Below the pieces are notes generated by a model, which saw only the letters and a list, made by a program, of their open reading frames with translations, did not search any database and was not told where the DNA came from. A program made the translations under genes and the position numbers. From Glandiceps talaboti (Eukaryota; Hemichordata; Enteropneusta; Spengelidae), in the NCBI RefSeq assembly GCF_964340395.1, contig NC_135561.1:17293240-17357239 (forward strand): a DNA stretch of 64,000 nt, in the 5' to 3' direction. Within the stretch, counting starts at the first letter, position 1. Every line of letters begins with the position of its first letter. This document shows, one piece after another, positions 1 to 13,814 of the stretch.

Positions 1-378
1 TGTAGTAATGGATTGAACTGAACAATTTCTTTACATTTGGCTCTGCAAGCAAAGTAATTAATTATTGTCTTCCATTATGACTTCCACATTTGATTACACT
101 GTACAAATGCAGCAGTACTAGTGATACAGCTTGCATAAGCATGTCACATTCTATAAGGATCTAAATTTGCCAATCTGCTTTTGATATATACTCATCAAAG
201 GGGAGCTAAAGCTGAGCTTACATCTCCTTAATAGACTGTGAAATATGTTGTATCATTCCGCAATCACTGACTGCTCTCTCGAAGGGGTTGACCGATGTGT
301 GAGGGCGCCCTGTCACATCGTATACAGACTAATATGTCCTTGGGTTGTAATTTTTTAGTATATTAAATGTACTTGTAT

Positions 379-501
379 CCTGCGTAATACTCAGATCAAG
401 TACATTTGACTGTCACTATCCTGCTTATTACTCAGTTTAAGTATATTTGACTGTCACTAACCTGCACAATTCTCAGATTAAGAAAAATTGACTGTCACTT
501 G
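379..501. repeat. Tandem repeat, three copies of a 41-bp unit
   Basis: Three diverged units begin at about 379, 420 and 461. Each starts with cctgc and ends with ttgactgtcact. The spacing is a constant 41 bp. No coding potential is seen. Confidence 0.7.
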
Positions 502-697
502 CTATTGGCAGAACTTAAATCTGATATTCAGGCTTGCTACAACTGTCTCACTCAATAAAATTTAGTATATACAGTTACTGAAATGTTGAGAAAACTCTTA
601 GTATGCCAAAAACGGCGCAAATGCCAAGAAATTATTTTTGATGCCTTCAGAGGCATTCATGTACATAACACTATATTAGAACGATTTCATTAACCCT

Positions 698-806
698 TTA
701 ATGTCTTGGTTTCTGTAACTGTAAGTAATTACACCCTAAATATAGGGTGTTAGGCTTTAATGACTTGGTGTCTGTAACTCTGTGTAATTACACCCTATAT
801 TTAGGG
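698..806. repeat. Two-copy tandem repeat, unit about 60 bp
   Basis: The segment starting ttaatgtcttgg at about 698 recurs as ttaatgacttgg at about 757. Both copies contain the near-palindrome acaccctaaatataggg or its close variant. This is a degenerate duplication in non-coding DNA. Confidence 0.6.
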
Positions 807-821
807 CTTTAATTTGAATGT

Positions 822-1270
822 CATGGACTCTGCGTTCACGGTATCAGACAAAAATTTGTACTGATGAATCTAAATTGTTAGAAGCTAGTCCCAAATTCAC
901 TGATGTCTTGTCACAATCGTCATGGTATTCATCAGGCATGATACAATGATGATGTGAACACAATGTCAGCAAAAATTTCACTTCACTTTCACTTCCAAAA
1001 TTGTATTGACTGTATAGCAATTTCCATTCGCTATACTTATCATTATCCATAACATTATTTGCAGAGAGCGTAGTACTGTATCGGTAAAATTTAGAAAATC
1101 AATAAAATTGAAGAGATATAAATGTGCGAGAATGAATGTTCATGGGCTCTGAGTTCATACTTAGTAATGAATATTTCTACTCACAGAGTCAAAAAATTAG
1201 TTGAAAGTGAATCTCAAATTTTCACTGAAATCTCATCAGCATCGTCAGGAGTGTATTCATTACTAAGTAT
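822..1270. repeat. Diverged direct duplication with a 17-bp inverted repeat
   Basis: The stretch near 822-960 resembles 1,138-1,265: both contain catggNctctg, then a segment with tcactga, atcgtca and gtattcat. Inside the second copy, 1,157-1,173 and 1,254-1,270 are exact reverse complements (17 bp) separated by 80 bp. A minus-strand reading frame at 844-1,050 shows no recognisable protein and I do not call it. Confidence 0.4.
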
Positions 1271-1489
1271 AAAATGGTATTATAGATGTCGAGCATAAAG
1301 CACTACGTATGATAGTTGTATTTTTTTGTGATATGCAGGCAAGACAAAATGAGAATATGTAGTTATGAATTCTCGCAAACCATATTTCTTCCACGGCACT
1401 GCAAAATATCAAGCACTGCATCTTGGACAGTGCCGTAAAAGAGGGTGTGGTTTACAACAATGGAAGTTATGATAGTCAAATTGTTTATC

Positions 1490-1750
1490 ATCAGTTCGGA
1501 ATCTGCAAGATGCAGGTTTGCATCCAACTGCTGCTATTTAGGCAAGTTCTGAACCATTATTGTATAGCAATCAACCCAACTGTATAAATGGGGATCTGGT
1601 AGGATAGAGTTAGAAGTGAAGGATGTAATCCTCTGGGCTGCAATGGAATGTAGGCTTCCAAAGGAATCAGAAAGTATAAGGAGCCTATTTAATCAGTCTT
1701 TGCCAAGAGTAATTCTTGCTTTGAGCACAGAAGGGGAAAGTTTGCTGTTA
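1490..1750 (+). repeat. Degenerate tRNA-derived SINE, plus orientation
   Basis: This aligns by eye with the better copy at 34,300-34,650 read on its minus strand. Shared pieces, in order, are ggaatctgca, gcaggttt.catcc (a decayed B box), caacccaactgtataa, ctggtaggatagag and tttgagcacaga. It is heavily diverged, so it is an old insertion. Confidence 0.5.
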
Positions 1751-2579
1751 AATTTTTCATTATTTTACTAAAATACAAAATGCTGCGATCAATGGTTTTA
1801 CAAGACCTATAGTCACAAGAAAGGACCATAAACTCTCAATTGTGTGAAAAATAAGAAATATATTTACATAAAGTTAAAATTCTAATAAATTCTACTTGGA
1901 AATTGAATCAAACTTTCAAAACAGCATGTTGAGGTGCAAAACTTCAAGCTGTTTCTGTACTTAAAATTCTGCTGATAAGGAATAAATATATGGCATATCT
2001 AAATGATAATTGTGAATAATTATAATTGACTGCAATGTCAGAACACCATACAGCTATATAGCCTCAATGTCAAGTATGGCTGTATTACTCTGACACTGAA
2101 AATACAAAAAAAAAATGTGTTTGTAAGTATTATTACATGTCGCATAATTTACATTGTGTATGTGTTAATTTCTTTTTGGTGAATAAATGAGAGATTTTCA
2201 ATTATGCTCAGATGTGTCTGTGCATTGATACTATGTTAACAACATCACATATAGTATTCACATTCACTGGCATCACTGACTTCTACAGATGCACAAAATA
2301 ATTACCCTTCAGAGGGCATGATCCATACCTTAATTTTATTTCATAGTAATTTTATATCTGTTTATTTTATTTGATGTTATATTACTAGTTCTAGTCACAA
2401 TCACTTGCTATTTATCATTACTAGCTGGAGACAGAATTCCCATACATATGTTTATATATCATATGACAACAACTTCATATATATATATTGTATAAAATAT
2501 GAAACTATTTACATAAGATTCAAAGTTGATTCAAAGTTCTACCAAAACTAATAATTGTGTAAATTTTGTATATTATAGA

Positions 2580-2752
2580 GATCAATCTGATTAAAATCTA
2601 ATTTGATCGCTTTGTGTCATTTATTTTGTTCAAAGTGGGAAAGCGGCGATCACCCGAAATATAGCAAACAACACAAAGCGATCAAAAAAAGAGGTAAATG
2701 AAGACATCTAGCTGCTTTCACCACATCAGATTTTAATCACATTGGTATAAGA
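2580..2752. repeat. MITE-like foldback, about 170 bp
   Basis: Two inverted blocks flank a short centre: ctgattaaaatct pairs with agattttaatca at the outer ends, and gatcgctttgtgt pairs with acacaaagcgatc inside. There is no reading frame. It looks like a small non-autonomous DNA transposon; no clear target-site duplication is seen. Confidence 0.5.
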
Positions 2753-3610
2753 TTAGAGTAATTATACCTGAGGCACACTGAAATTAATAAGTATATATAA
2801 TGTAAACCAAGTGTATTTCTAATATTCAATTTCATAGTTCTGGTATCATCAATACACAGGATCCGGTTGTCCTGTACCCTACAATGTATCATCTAATACA
2901 CAATGGGAAGATTATATATAATAACATAATAACAAATTATATCTGGTGCCACAAATCAAAATAATGTTATCCCAAATTATTTTTTTTGAAAACATTCTTC
3001 CCTGTTATTTCACTTCATTTAAATGCAAAAAATGGCTTGATCAAGAATTCGACTTTTACAGTCTAGTTTCAGATAGTATAAGGCTTCAGGAATATAATTC
3101 ATTTCTGGAATGGTTATTGATTGGTACATGGATGCATAAGTGTGTGAAGACAGTTTCCATACTATGATGAAACCCTAACCTCCATAGCAGGCTGGGTGGC
3201 CAGCCTGGCAAGCATTCTTTCCACTCGGCCTATGAACTCAGTATATCATTTTCAATATTTCTGACTACATATCATTATCTGCAATTATAGTATATCACAT
3301 GTTGATATTCGTGGTTATTTGTTAAAGGGTTACACTGCCATATATGTCAAAGTAGATCTAATCCATGTAATTTGAACCAATAGTATAGACATCATTTGAC
3401 TTCATTCAACAGCTGCTACACCGGTTACTCATAAAAAATACAGAAATTGATAACTGTGAGTTCACAGGCCGAGTCACGAGAATACTTGCAGGTGGACAAC
3501 CAACCTTCTACAGGTGGTAATGGAATCCATTTATAAAACTGAAAGAAAACTCCTTTCAGGCTTATTTCTGCCTTTGTGTATTGATTAGTGTTATCAACTG
3601 ACATATGATT

Positions 3611-3616
3611 TTTATT
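3611..3616 (-). terminator. Candidate polyadenylation signal for the ROCO gene
   Basis: TTTATT on the plus strand reads AATAAA on the minus strand, about 116 bp past the stop codon of the MFHAS1-like gene. Spacing and orientation are suitable, but the motif is common in AT-rich DNA. Confidence 0.4.
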
Positions 3617-3731
3617 TTTTTAGAAAACACTGGTAACTTACAACATGTTTGTGAGTTTGTGTAACTTTACTCATCTGAGACTTTAAATTTAAGTATAAAG
3701 CTACACAATGGTGTCTACACTGGTGAGAGTT

Positions 3732-3966
3732 TTATGATGACTTTGTAAGTTTCAAGTCTTGTATTTTGATATCAGCATTATCACCAGTAACAAGTACAAT
3801 ATTCCCAGTGGATTCATCGAGGTTCACATTGTGGCCTGGACGATGTACAACTTCTTTCCCCTTAGGACATCCTTCACCCGTCCTTGCTGAAATCAACAAG
3901 CATAAAAGACATACTTTTGAGTATAATGTATGATACAAGGAAAAAGATGTACGAGTCCTTAGGGCC

Positions 3967-4005
<39 letters not shown>

Positions 4006-7000
4006 ATGCACACGCATAAAAATACTATTCTGTCACGCTGTGCTCAAAGTGCTTCCTTTACAATTATCATTACCCCTAGCATGGAACTATAACAACACAA
4101 TGGGCCTATATTTACTTAACTTCCTTGGGAACGTACACAGCTGATTCTATAAGTGCATAAGATTAAAGTTTTCACATTGCAACTTCTATTCATGCCCCTT
4201 TTATACAGATGATGGATTGACTGGGACAAAACGCGATTCAAATGTTGCCCAAATCATTAGCCATTGAAAAGTGAGTATCAAATCTGCAACCTGCGAATTC
4301 CAAGGCTGCCATTCTAGCTAGCTATTCGACAATCATGACTCACATCTTAACAGATTTCTGTGCAAGTGTTACTATACAGAATATCGACTTTTTTCTCATG
4401 CGACCAAAGTGACAAAATATGGAAGAAAGCCGTATTTATATTTAGACATAGATTTACCTCTTCTAAGTGGAGGGTATACCAAAGCTGGATCTACACCGCC
4501 TATTCCTGATGGACATGGCACTAATTCTAAGCCTTCAGGACAGTTTGTATACAGATAGTCTCCAGTGAAAACTTCTGGTGGATCTTCTTTTAGTTTGATG
4601 CAGTGGGCACACACAATATACTCGTCATATATGATGCCTAAAGAAAGTGGAAATGTTTGGATTTAAATAGAAAGGCAAAATATAAAACAAAGAATTACCA
4701 GATATAGTAAGCGGTATACATATAAAAAGACAAATAGATTATGATTTCAAAGTAAGAGTCATTTGTTTAGTAAAATCATGAGAATAAAAATTTGGTTGGC
4801 ATATACTGGTAATGAAGATCCCTGACTAGGGTATCTGTTTCTTTTTGCTCCCCAGATACAGTTCTCTCATACATGTTTTACCTTGTACAATAATTAGTGT
4901 GATTAATTATGCATTGGTAGGCCTAGATATCCTCTTTACTTTATTAGTCTACTTTTCATGCATCAACTTATTAAGAGCTGGATTTTTTTATAAAAAGAAT
5001 GTGAGACTGAATAACCTTTGCTATCAAATTAACATAAAAATGCAGTATACACAAAATTGTAAGATGAGAACTCATAATTTCTTAAGATGATGGTATTCTA
5101 AATTTGTTAACCCATGCAATTGAATTCATTTAACAACCTCTTCCTATAGAGATAGGTGATCATTAACACAGTTACCTGGCCATTCCTTGAGTATTACTTT
5201 CAATTCTTCCAAAACAGCTGTGATACCATTCCAGACAGAGTCGAGTTTTGCAAATTCTGCCCTTCCTGTAGCTGTGATGTTTATGTAGTCATCGTGGACT
5301 TCTTTCTTAACTAGAAGCAATGCTTTTCCATCCCAGCAGTAAGAGCAAATACCGTCTGCCCAGTCATGTCGATATGATTGGCTCAAGTAGGGTTGAATGG
5401 TTGTGCAGAGACGTTCGAAGACACCAGATGGACAAAACTTGTGCATTTCTAAACCAATGGTAATTTCTTCTGTGTCTCTTGATATGTCACTTTCCCATGC
5501 TTTCAGATCCTCAGGGCTTTGTCCTTTGAGGTACAATGGAAATCTGTATATTGGATTGACTTTGACAGGCCCCTCACTTGCGCCACAAACTGCATAACAT
5601 AGCCCCAATCTCTCCATCAACTCAAGGATGACATCCATATTTTCAGCATTCTTGAAGTGTTTTCTCATCAGTACTTCCATCATCTCTTGAGGTATTAATC
5701 CACGGTGGAGGAAATCTTTCTGCATCTTCTGAAGACGGACACGGGTGAATCTTGCTTTGATTCTAGGATCTGATTTGTTGAGGACTTTGTCCTGATCATG
5801 ATGAAAAATGTCCTTCAAAATATCTATGATTAAAAGTGGATCTGGAAATATATAGGACTTCAGCTTTGTGTTGTCATGGAAATGAAGGATGGTGCCTAGT
5901 TGATGGAGATATGACAAAACTGGTTGCAAATCCTCAAGCTTCAATTCACAGGATTTTGCTAAATCGAGACATTCACTCAAGGTCATCATGTACCTGTAGG
6001 GTTTCCTTTCCATTAACATAAGTTTCTCCATCTTTGCCCATGAAGATGGCAGGCGACGATGAAGATTTGGAAACATTCTGCTATCTTTGACTAACTGGAT
6101 GAGATGCTCCTTTATGTTGTTGACACCTTCCATACTTTCTGTAGAACTCACAAGATGGACTTTCATCTCAACTTTCAATCCGTTTTGTAGGAGTGCTTCA
6201 AGTTGGGTTTGTCGTTGCTGCATGGATTCCATACTAGCTCCATAGAGTCGATGGTGTATTGGCAGATTGCCAAAGTTCTTGATCGCATCACCCAATGCAG
6301 CAATTTGTGCCATACTTAATTCTACGATTGATTCCTGCTGGAGAGAGATTTGAGTACAGATATCAGCACATTTTGTCTTGATGTCTTCCTCACTACACTG
6401 GTCGATGTGAGTACCAAGAACACACACCATCGCTCCGGGGACCCTTGACTGTAGAATATATAGCCACCTTCCAATAGTATCATTGAACTCTGATGACTGG
6501 TATGTTTTCAGGTTCACAACGAGTAAATTTAGTGAGTGTGATGTCAGAAAGAAGTGATGGGTTATGTCATAAACTTTATGTCCTCCAAAGTCATAGACGT
6601 CAAACCTGACTCCATTGCCAGGTGACCATGTCAGGATTTCAACACAGTGGGTTCTACCCTCCACTTCATCAGTTAGCATCGACTTCCCATGTAACATTGT
6701 TCTGATAAGACTCGTTTTTCCTGCACCTGTCTTTCCCAGAATGATTACCTTCTGGCACGGCTCGTCCATTGGCTTTCCACTGGCACATGCCTTTTCGTAG
6801 CTTCGTATCGCATTGATACCTTGTAAACAGACTTCATATGGTGGCTCTATCAAAGGATTATTCTCAATATCAAAGTCTACAAGATTTTCGGCAAGCCGGG
6901 TTGCGAATTGAGGAGGAAGGACAGTTACACAATTGTCTGAAAGAATGAGTGACCTCAGTTGACTCATTTCACATATAGTTTGTGGTAACTCTTCCAACCT

Positions 7001-7624
7001 ATTGTTAGAAGCTTCTAGAACTCTCAAGGCTTTCATGCAATTCCCTAAATGTCTTGGCAGGTGAGTGATCTGATTGAAGTTGAGTCTCAGAACTTCAAGA
7101 CTGCTAAGCTCGCAAATAGCATCAGGAAGGCTCGTTATACGATTATGGTTTAATTCGAGTGCCTTTAATCTTTGTAGTGTGGAAATACTGATTGGTATTT
7201 CCATAATTGTGTTTCTATTTAGTCTCAAGTGCTCAAGTTGAGAATTCTCATGACAGATTTCCTGTGGAAATGCTGCAAATATGTTATTATCCAACCAGAT
7301 AATTTCCAACTTTTCCAGGTTCCTTATCCTCGGGCCGAGAATTTTCAGTTGATTGCCTGTCATGTATAGCCCAACAAGTTCCTTTAACTTATAAACAGCA
7401 TCAGGAATGCTCTTGAAATCGTTGGAGGCAAGATCCAATAGAGCCAACTTTTGCAGCTCACCAAATTCTTCTGGGAGATCTTTCAGGTTGTTTCCTCCTA
7501 GCCACACTGCTTCTACTTCATGTTCTTTTAATATCTCATCAGGTAGCTTACGGAGTCCAAGAAAGGAATATCCCAGTGTCAGCAGATCTTGACCCCGTCG
7601 GGTCATCGTATACAATTCAACCAT
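3732..7624 (-). CDS. MFHAS1: MFHAS1-like ROCO protein (leucine-rich repeat, Roc GTPase, COR)
   Basis: Three exons: 5,176-7,624, 4,458-4,637 and 3,732-3,886. Both introns are phase 1 with GT-AG ends (gtaact and gtaaat donors), and the joined frame is 2,784 bp, 927 residues. Residues about 30-260 are short leucine-rich repeats (LPxxI type). A Roc GTPase follows: P-loop GKTGAGKT at 297-304, switch-II DFGGHK at 345-350, and THID at 405-408 in the guanine-specificity position. The rest resembles COR. The large exon can be read through to a stop at 5,144, but splicing adds a tail with CAHC and ALVYPP, which matches the C-terminus of vertebrate MFHAS1 as I recall it; this decides for the spliced model. 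MFHAS1 proteins are cytoplasmic signalling GTPases linked to innate immunity. The human protein is about 1,050 residues, so this one is slightly short. Confidence 0.85.
3970..4004. repeat. (GT)n microsatellite
   Basis: A run of about 17 GT units lies just upstream, in gene orientation, of the last ROCO exon, inside its intron. Confidence 0.9.
4018..4345 (-). repeat. tRNA-derived SINE in the ROCO intron
   Basis: Nearly full-length and colinear with the copy at 34,300-34,650. Shared blocks include the plus-strand order ctgtgctcaaag, ggatt.actggg, caaat.ttgcccaa, aatctgcaacctgc and catgactcac. It lies antisense-to-plus, the same orientation as the host gene. Confidence 0.6.
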
Positions 7625-8564
7625 GATGTTTGTAGTATGTCATATACCTTGGCGTTCACTTAAGATAAGCCATATAGATGCTACATTGAAAACATTGGAC
7701 CTATAAAATACAAGATAGAATGAATAAGACCAATACGATCAGAAAGTCCTGTGGACTGTAAGAAATTGACCTTCAGCAAACGCTTTTGGTGATGGTTTCA
7801 TAATGTCGATTTGCTGGCTCCATATTGTTTTAGTTTTAATCAAATTTTCAATCTGTTGTCAAAATAAACACATTTTAAATACTAGATTGTAAGATACGTC
7901 ATGTTGTTCAGCCCTATCAGACTTCTTAACCAGTGCTGATGTGTGCTGGCTGAGCGTAACACGAATGTCTGTATAGACTATTGCAATACATGTTTGATCG
8001 GTCAAATGAGGTCAGAGCCCTGTGAGTGAACTCTGCATGGTGCATTATATACTCTGAACCAACAGTCAGTGAACCAATTACCTCACCTATTCTATAACAT
8101 AACATGCAGACCGGAATTCAACTTGACTGAGGTGAAAGGCTGGTAGAGTGATCGGTAGTTTAGGCTTGCCTGAACCTTACAACAGTATAATCACCCTCTC
8201 TAGAAGACAAACCGCTGATGCTTATTGTATTAACAATTAAATGCAGTAACATGCATCGCATCCAATATCGTTCTTAAAAAGTTGTCTTCATACACGACAA
8301 GATTCCATCGTCATCAATTTCGTCATATTTAAGTGTCATAATCAGAATCTTAAAGTTGAACACATAATCTATTCCCATATTACATGTGTACCTGAAAATA
8401 TTGTCAATATACTGAAACAGTTTGCCTGCTTTTTTCAATTTTAGGGCTTTCCACAGGGAGTCTAGATGTGAGCATGTGTTTAAATTTTCACTGGCTACTG
8501 ACCATGGATTTTGTTTGAACTTCAACAGATTATACTGTGTGTAGTAGTGTGCATATGTTGTGAC

Positions 8565-8725
8565 TGTTTATATCATTAACTAAATAAAGTGCCCACACAG
8601 TGTAAGTGATGTTTGTGTGTTATCTTTTTTGTGTCTATCTCAACATGAAACCTTGTGATCAGGCTCACTAATCTTGATAGTTCATTTAATAGCTTTGGCT
8701 AGCTTCTGGGAAAAGAGTTGTAAGT
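8565..8725. repeat. Dispersed repeat, copy 1 of 2
   Basis: About 160 bp beginning atcattaactaaataaagtg is repeated in the same orientation at 39,605-39,765. Shared blocks include ctatctcaacatgaaac, atcttga and agctttgg versus agtttggt. No coding frame is seen. It is probably a fragment of an interspersed element. Confidence 0.65.
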
Positions 8726-11129
8726 GTCCATAACAACGTTAGAGATTACAATACTAACCAACTATGTTTTCGTCCTTGAGTTAAACTGTTTAACCTTTTG
8801 CATACTAAAATGCCAAAGTTAAAGAATTTTAAGCCAAAATTTCGAAATGGCAATATTCTGAATAGTAACAAATGTTATTAATTATCCATCATCGGTAATT
8901 TGGCATAAGCAGAATTCAAACACTTTTAAATTTGCAATCGGTGGCATACAGGTTTTGGGACTGAACTGAGTAATCTATATGTAAACCTGTAAATGGGTCA
9001 TCACCTCACATCCGGGTTCCATTGTTTATAGTACCATATGGCCATATGCACCACGATAAAGGAAGGCTTGTTCAACGCGATGCATGGATGGAATTCCTCA
9101 AATATTGTTTCAAATAAACGTAGTATGATATATAGGTCATTTCATTTGTCGTCAGATAGCTGCGGGTATGGAGACGATGCGAATCATTGGAAGAATAGAA
9201 TAAAACTTCATTTTGTGTTGTATACGTAGTTTAAATTGTGTATGTACACTGGCAACGAAATTCCTCGACTGGTGGCTTGTCTTTGTATTTGCAAAGATCG
9301 CTAACTCAAACTGTAAATAATTAACTCCATGGAGAGATGAGACAAATATCACTACTTGTCGTGTCACGCACTTTTTTCAAGGCTGCAATAGCATATCACG
9401 TATAAGGCTTTATACCACCATATCAACGTTCAAAGTGTGTCAAGTACTTTACGGAGTAAAGATGGGGAAATAATTGTGTCGTACATATACTTACGGTTCA
9501 AAACTTCCTCAAGCGTAACAGCGTAGATAAGGTTGTTGGTCTATATGTACATGGTCCATACACTATAACACCAAAGTTCGTTACAAATGACGTGTAAATA
9601 CCAACAATATGAGACGTACAATCAGACGTATCATAGTGTGAACTCCCGTGTGAACTATAAACTTTTACAGTAATAAATTACGAGGATAAACCATTCCATG
9701 GGCTGGGCAGGTGGCAATGGATATGATGGATCTGATAGAGTGAAATACATGTATCCCAAGATAAACTTGTGAACAAAAATCGTTTCTAGATTTTAACAGT
9801 CTAGTGTGTAGAGTGTTTGTTTTTGTATTTCGGGTGATAAAGAGAGTAGAGTTAAACATTACATGATTGTATATCTCAAATCCACTGTGCGCAGCTCTGA
9901 GGCGCAGCCTTACACAGATGGATGGATCCTTTCATTGGGTGTAACGTAAGAATGACTCAGAGTCAGACCTCGAATGAACCTAGCTTATAAAGTATTTATC
10001 CTATGTTGGTAATAAGTTCTTTGCCCTTTTCACCCATTAATACAGAGGAAATACAAAGTCACTCGTGTAGTAATTAGTCATCATTTTGTTTCAGAATAGC
10101 TACAGTTGTTCATTTCATGATGTGAAAATAACACATAATTCTGTAGTTATTCATGTCATACTAATTTAAAAGTGGAAATAATCTAACAGTTGTGAAATTT
10201 CATATGTGAATATAACACTACACCTCCTATATGTTACCAAACTGCAACAGTTCGTATTTCAACGTAGGCGTATTTCTGAAGAAAACAAATAGCTGATAAA
10301 AAACCAACAACAAAACGAAACAAAAAACAACCCAAAAATGTATTCCTTTTATCCCCGACTTGTATACTCTAAGCTGTCCTTTGATCATTGCACTGCCTTG
10401 CATATAATCATACACTTTTAATTAAAAGACTGGTCACATTCTTCGAACTGAAAACAGCTAACAGTACTAGTCAGTGGCTATCAGTTTATGTTGTGTGTAA
10501 TTGGTTAAGATTTTCGTACTTTAGAGTAATTTATATTTTGTATTATTCAGTAGTCTGGATATTGATGACTCTTTGACAAAGTATATGTATCAGACAATGT
10601 AACTTTAGGGATAGGTCAGTTTCTTCAGCCTTTTTTGTAACTTTTTTTAGGGGGTTACCCTGTTTTGAACGTATTCAACGGGGAATGGTTTCGGTGTGTT
10701 TTGGATTGCCGTGACTGATGACTGAAGAAATTGTCACTTATGTACTAACATCATTGTGACTGAAGTGTGGTATTTTTGCGTTGTCCCAATTCTTATTCCA
10801 GTTTAATACTTTATTAATACTTTAGATAGCTAGATGACACTTAGATAGCTAGATGACACGACTGTAACCTGCTAAAGAATATACATGTATTACCATTCTT
10901 AAAACTTACATGAAATTTAGCTGTAGTAATGTTAATTGCCAAATTAACAAAGCCTTTAGATTGCCTATATTAAACTCAAGTGCGTATACAACGCTTCTAG
11001 TATATAGGTGGAACTCTTATGATCATAGAACCCCACACCTCATCCATTACTTTAAAGTTCTTATAGATGATTATCAAGTGTTGGTACTAAGAAGCTGAAT
11101 GAGGTAAACGTTTGAGGAGAGTATGCTAG

Positions 11130-11152
11130 GTTTGTTTGTTTGTTTGTTTGTT
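11130..11152. repeat. Short (GTTT)n microsatellite
   Basis: About five GTTT units next to a SINE fragment. Confidence 0.8.
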
Positions 11153-11169
11153 GACTCCTGATAAATAAA

Positions 11170-11285
11170 AAATAATGATGTTGGTTTTCATATCACTCTT
11201 TCCCACTCTGTGCTCAAAGCGCTTTTACAATTATTACCCTGGCACGGATATATAGCAGCACAATGGCCCTGTGTAGTTTGTACAG
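11170..11285 (-). repeat. SINE fragment (3' part only)
   Basis: Matches only the tail of the SINE at 34,300: plus-strand blocks atgttggtttt, cactctgtgctcaaag, ttattaccc and cacggatatatagc. The tRNA-like head is absent, as expected for a 5'-truncated insertion. Confidence 0.6.
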
Positions 11286-13581
11286 TTGTTGTAGCAAATA
11301 ACAACGCTCTGTAACTGCGTTTTCCGCAACGAGAACTGATGACGTTTGTCATGACTTCCGGATAGCTACACAACCCGTTTGAAGTTACCTTGCCCCCTCC
11401 CTCCGTCTGTTTGATACGATTTAATTTAGAACGCAGAAACCAATAAGAAACTACACTTGCTACACTTTAGAATACGATTTGTTGAAGTTTCTTGTTTCAC
11501 TTTGCCCGAGTAAAGTGCCACCAAGCAGACATCAAATGCAGACGTCAAAACATTGGCGCCTGCGCGTGTCTGCGTTTAGTTACAGTATTGTTTAAATGGT
11601 TTATTTCATAATAGACAAAATGTATCAAGGTAATATATTCCCTATTTAATTTGTCTCTGCGTGGTTGAATCAAAATTAAACACAGTTGGTGAGCGGTAAC
11701 TTGAAACTGGTTGTAGAATAGACAAAGAGTTAGTACATGCACTAATAACATTATGTAAATCTATAATATCAACTGCATCTCTGTAAGAAACATTAATATT
11801 CATTATAAATATCGATAATGTATTTACATTATTTTCTTTGTGTCTTAATCATATTGATAATGTATATGTAATCGTACATTCTAAACCACTTATAGTGGAA
11901 TCCGTCACGTGATACATTCCGTTTAGTAATGTAATAAATATGAAGTTGTCATGTTGAGATAATTTACATTAGGTAGATTGTAAGTTTTTGAATTGATATT
12001 ATTACAGTTCTCCAACCAGGGGAACGGAAAATGTTGTCAAAATAGTTGTGTTTCGTCCTGTATAATGCTGGTTTAGGACATGGATTTGCTAGCGATTGTC
12101 AGCGGGGGGGGGGGGGGGGGGGGTTATGCCTAGTACATTTTCTTTGAATTCTAAATGTTGATTTTAATTTTGAATTGTGATGTACTCAGTGTCTCGGCCT
12201 TTCGAAGAAGAACTTACGAAGAAATAGTTCTCCAGCTTGTCTTAGTCCCGGAGATCGAGGGGTACGAAGTCGTGTCAGCTGAGATCTCGGTGCTCATATT
12301 TCGAGAGGTAACCTAGACGCAGAATATGTAAAATTTGTAAATTAATCAAACGCAAATATTTCGTATGCTTGCGTCTGCAATATAGCGTCCTAAAATCACC
12401 CTCCTCAGGCTTTATCTTAGAAATAAATACGGAGGTGCTGGCCATAGACATATTGTGATTTATCAAACATATTTAAAATGATACACATAATATCTACTCG
12501 TTGTATAATAAGAGAAAGTATTGATAACATTGCCGTCGAGGGCGCCGTAGTCAATAATGTATTTCGAGAAAAGAGGAACAAACAAGCAGGCAAACATCGT
12601 AGGGTCAAGGAACGCGAAATGCACACAGAGCGAACCGACGTAATAGAAATGGCTGTATTTTATCGGTCAAGTGGATTATGACGTATCACAAAAGGTAGGG
12701 TATTTAAAGCGTTTGTTTAAACATGACAAATTTATAGCATCGGTTGATTTCAACGCGCTTCAAAATTTATCGATTTATTTCAGTGTTTAGATGACGGTGT
12801 ATGTGTCCTCGTCACCGCTTACGTCACAAGTTAACCTGATATTGACAAAGACAAGCAAGATGGCATCCACCCATCTATATATTTATAGCTATCAGCTACA
12901 CTACCAGTATTTCATAGCTTATTAGTATTTCAATAACGTGCCAGTTTTACAGAACCGTATATTGAATATATAGTATTTTTAAAAATAACAGATTTCATTT
13001 TTTTAAAAATCGATGACGTACATAAAAAATATTTTTCAGAATAAGAACACAAAGCGTGACGTTCGGTCACAATGAACCGTAAGCTTATAAAAGCTTTTTT
13101 ATTTTACTCGTACGACAGCGAAGGTCGGCGGCTTACAGTCGTTCTAGCATAAATTATTATCATTACCATGGACGTGTAGAGTAGTATAAAACTGTCGTGT
13201 CATAGAAGAGGCCGCCATGTCACTATCGAAAACGTAAGATTGACGTAAATTCTGTTTTCTGTGCGTCACTCTATGCTTTCTATCGGAAATATCTACATCT
13301 GTTTCTCGATAGAATGTTGGCAGAATGAAATTGAAAAGGAGAAGGTGGTGGTGGGGGGGGGGAGAGGTCATTTGAAAGAACCAATTAAAATCAGCGCAAA
13401 ATACATGACGATGGTTAGAATATTGATTTGACCATAAAGTAAAGCATATATCTTATTATATAATGGATCTATATATATTAAAATTGGAACACAAAGGACA
13501 ACAAGGCCCCGAAGGTTTGAAGGGGGATAACTTACTTATACATGCGAAAGTTAGGTTTTCGTAGAAAAATATTAAATCACA

Positions 13582-13602
13582 ATGTGTGTGTGTGTGTGTG
13601 TG

Positions 13603-13633
<31 letters not shown>

Positions 13634-13654
13634 ATGTATGTATGTATGTATGTA

Positions 13655-13689
<35 letters not shown>

Positions 13690-13752
13690 ATGTATGTATG
13701 TATGTATGTATGTATGTATGTATGTATGTATGTATGTGTGTTTGTGTCACAG

Positions 13753-13787
<35 letters not shown>

Positions 13788-13814
13788 ACGTCTGTCTCTG
13801 TATGTCTGTCTGTT
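13582..13814. repeat. Compound (TG)n/(CTGT)n/(ATGT)n microsatellite
   Basis: Successive blocks of TG, CTGT, ATGT, TG, ATGT and CTGT. All six frames stay open through it, so Cys-Val and His-Thr rich frames here are artefacts. Confidence 0.95.

Noticed and set aside
13083-13094. TATA-box-like ttataaaagc with CpG-rich surroundings as an ASB promoter
   Set aside because: No downstream exon can be linked to it and the ASB start lies 3.6 kb away; nothing beyond the motif supports it.
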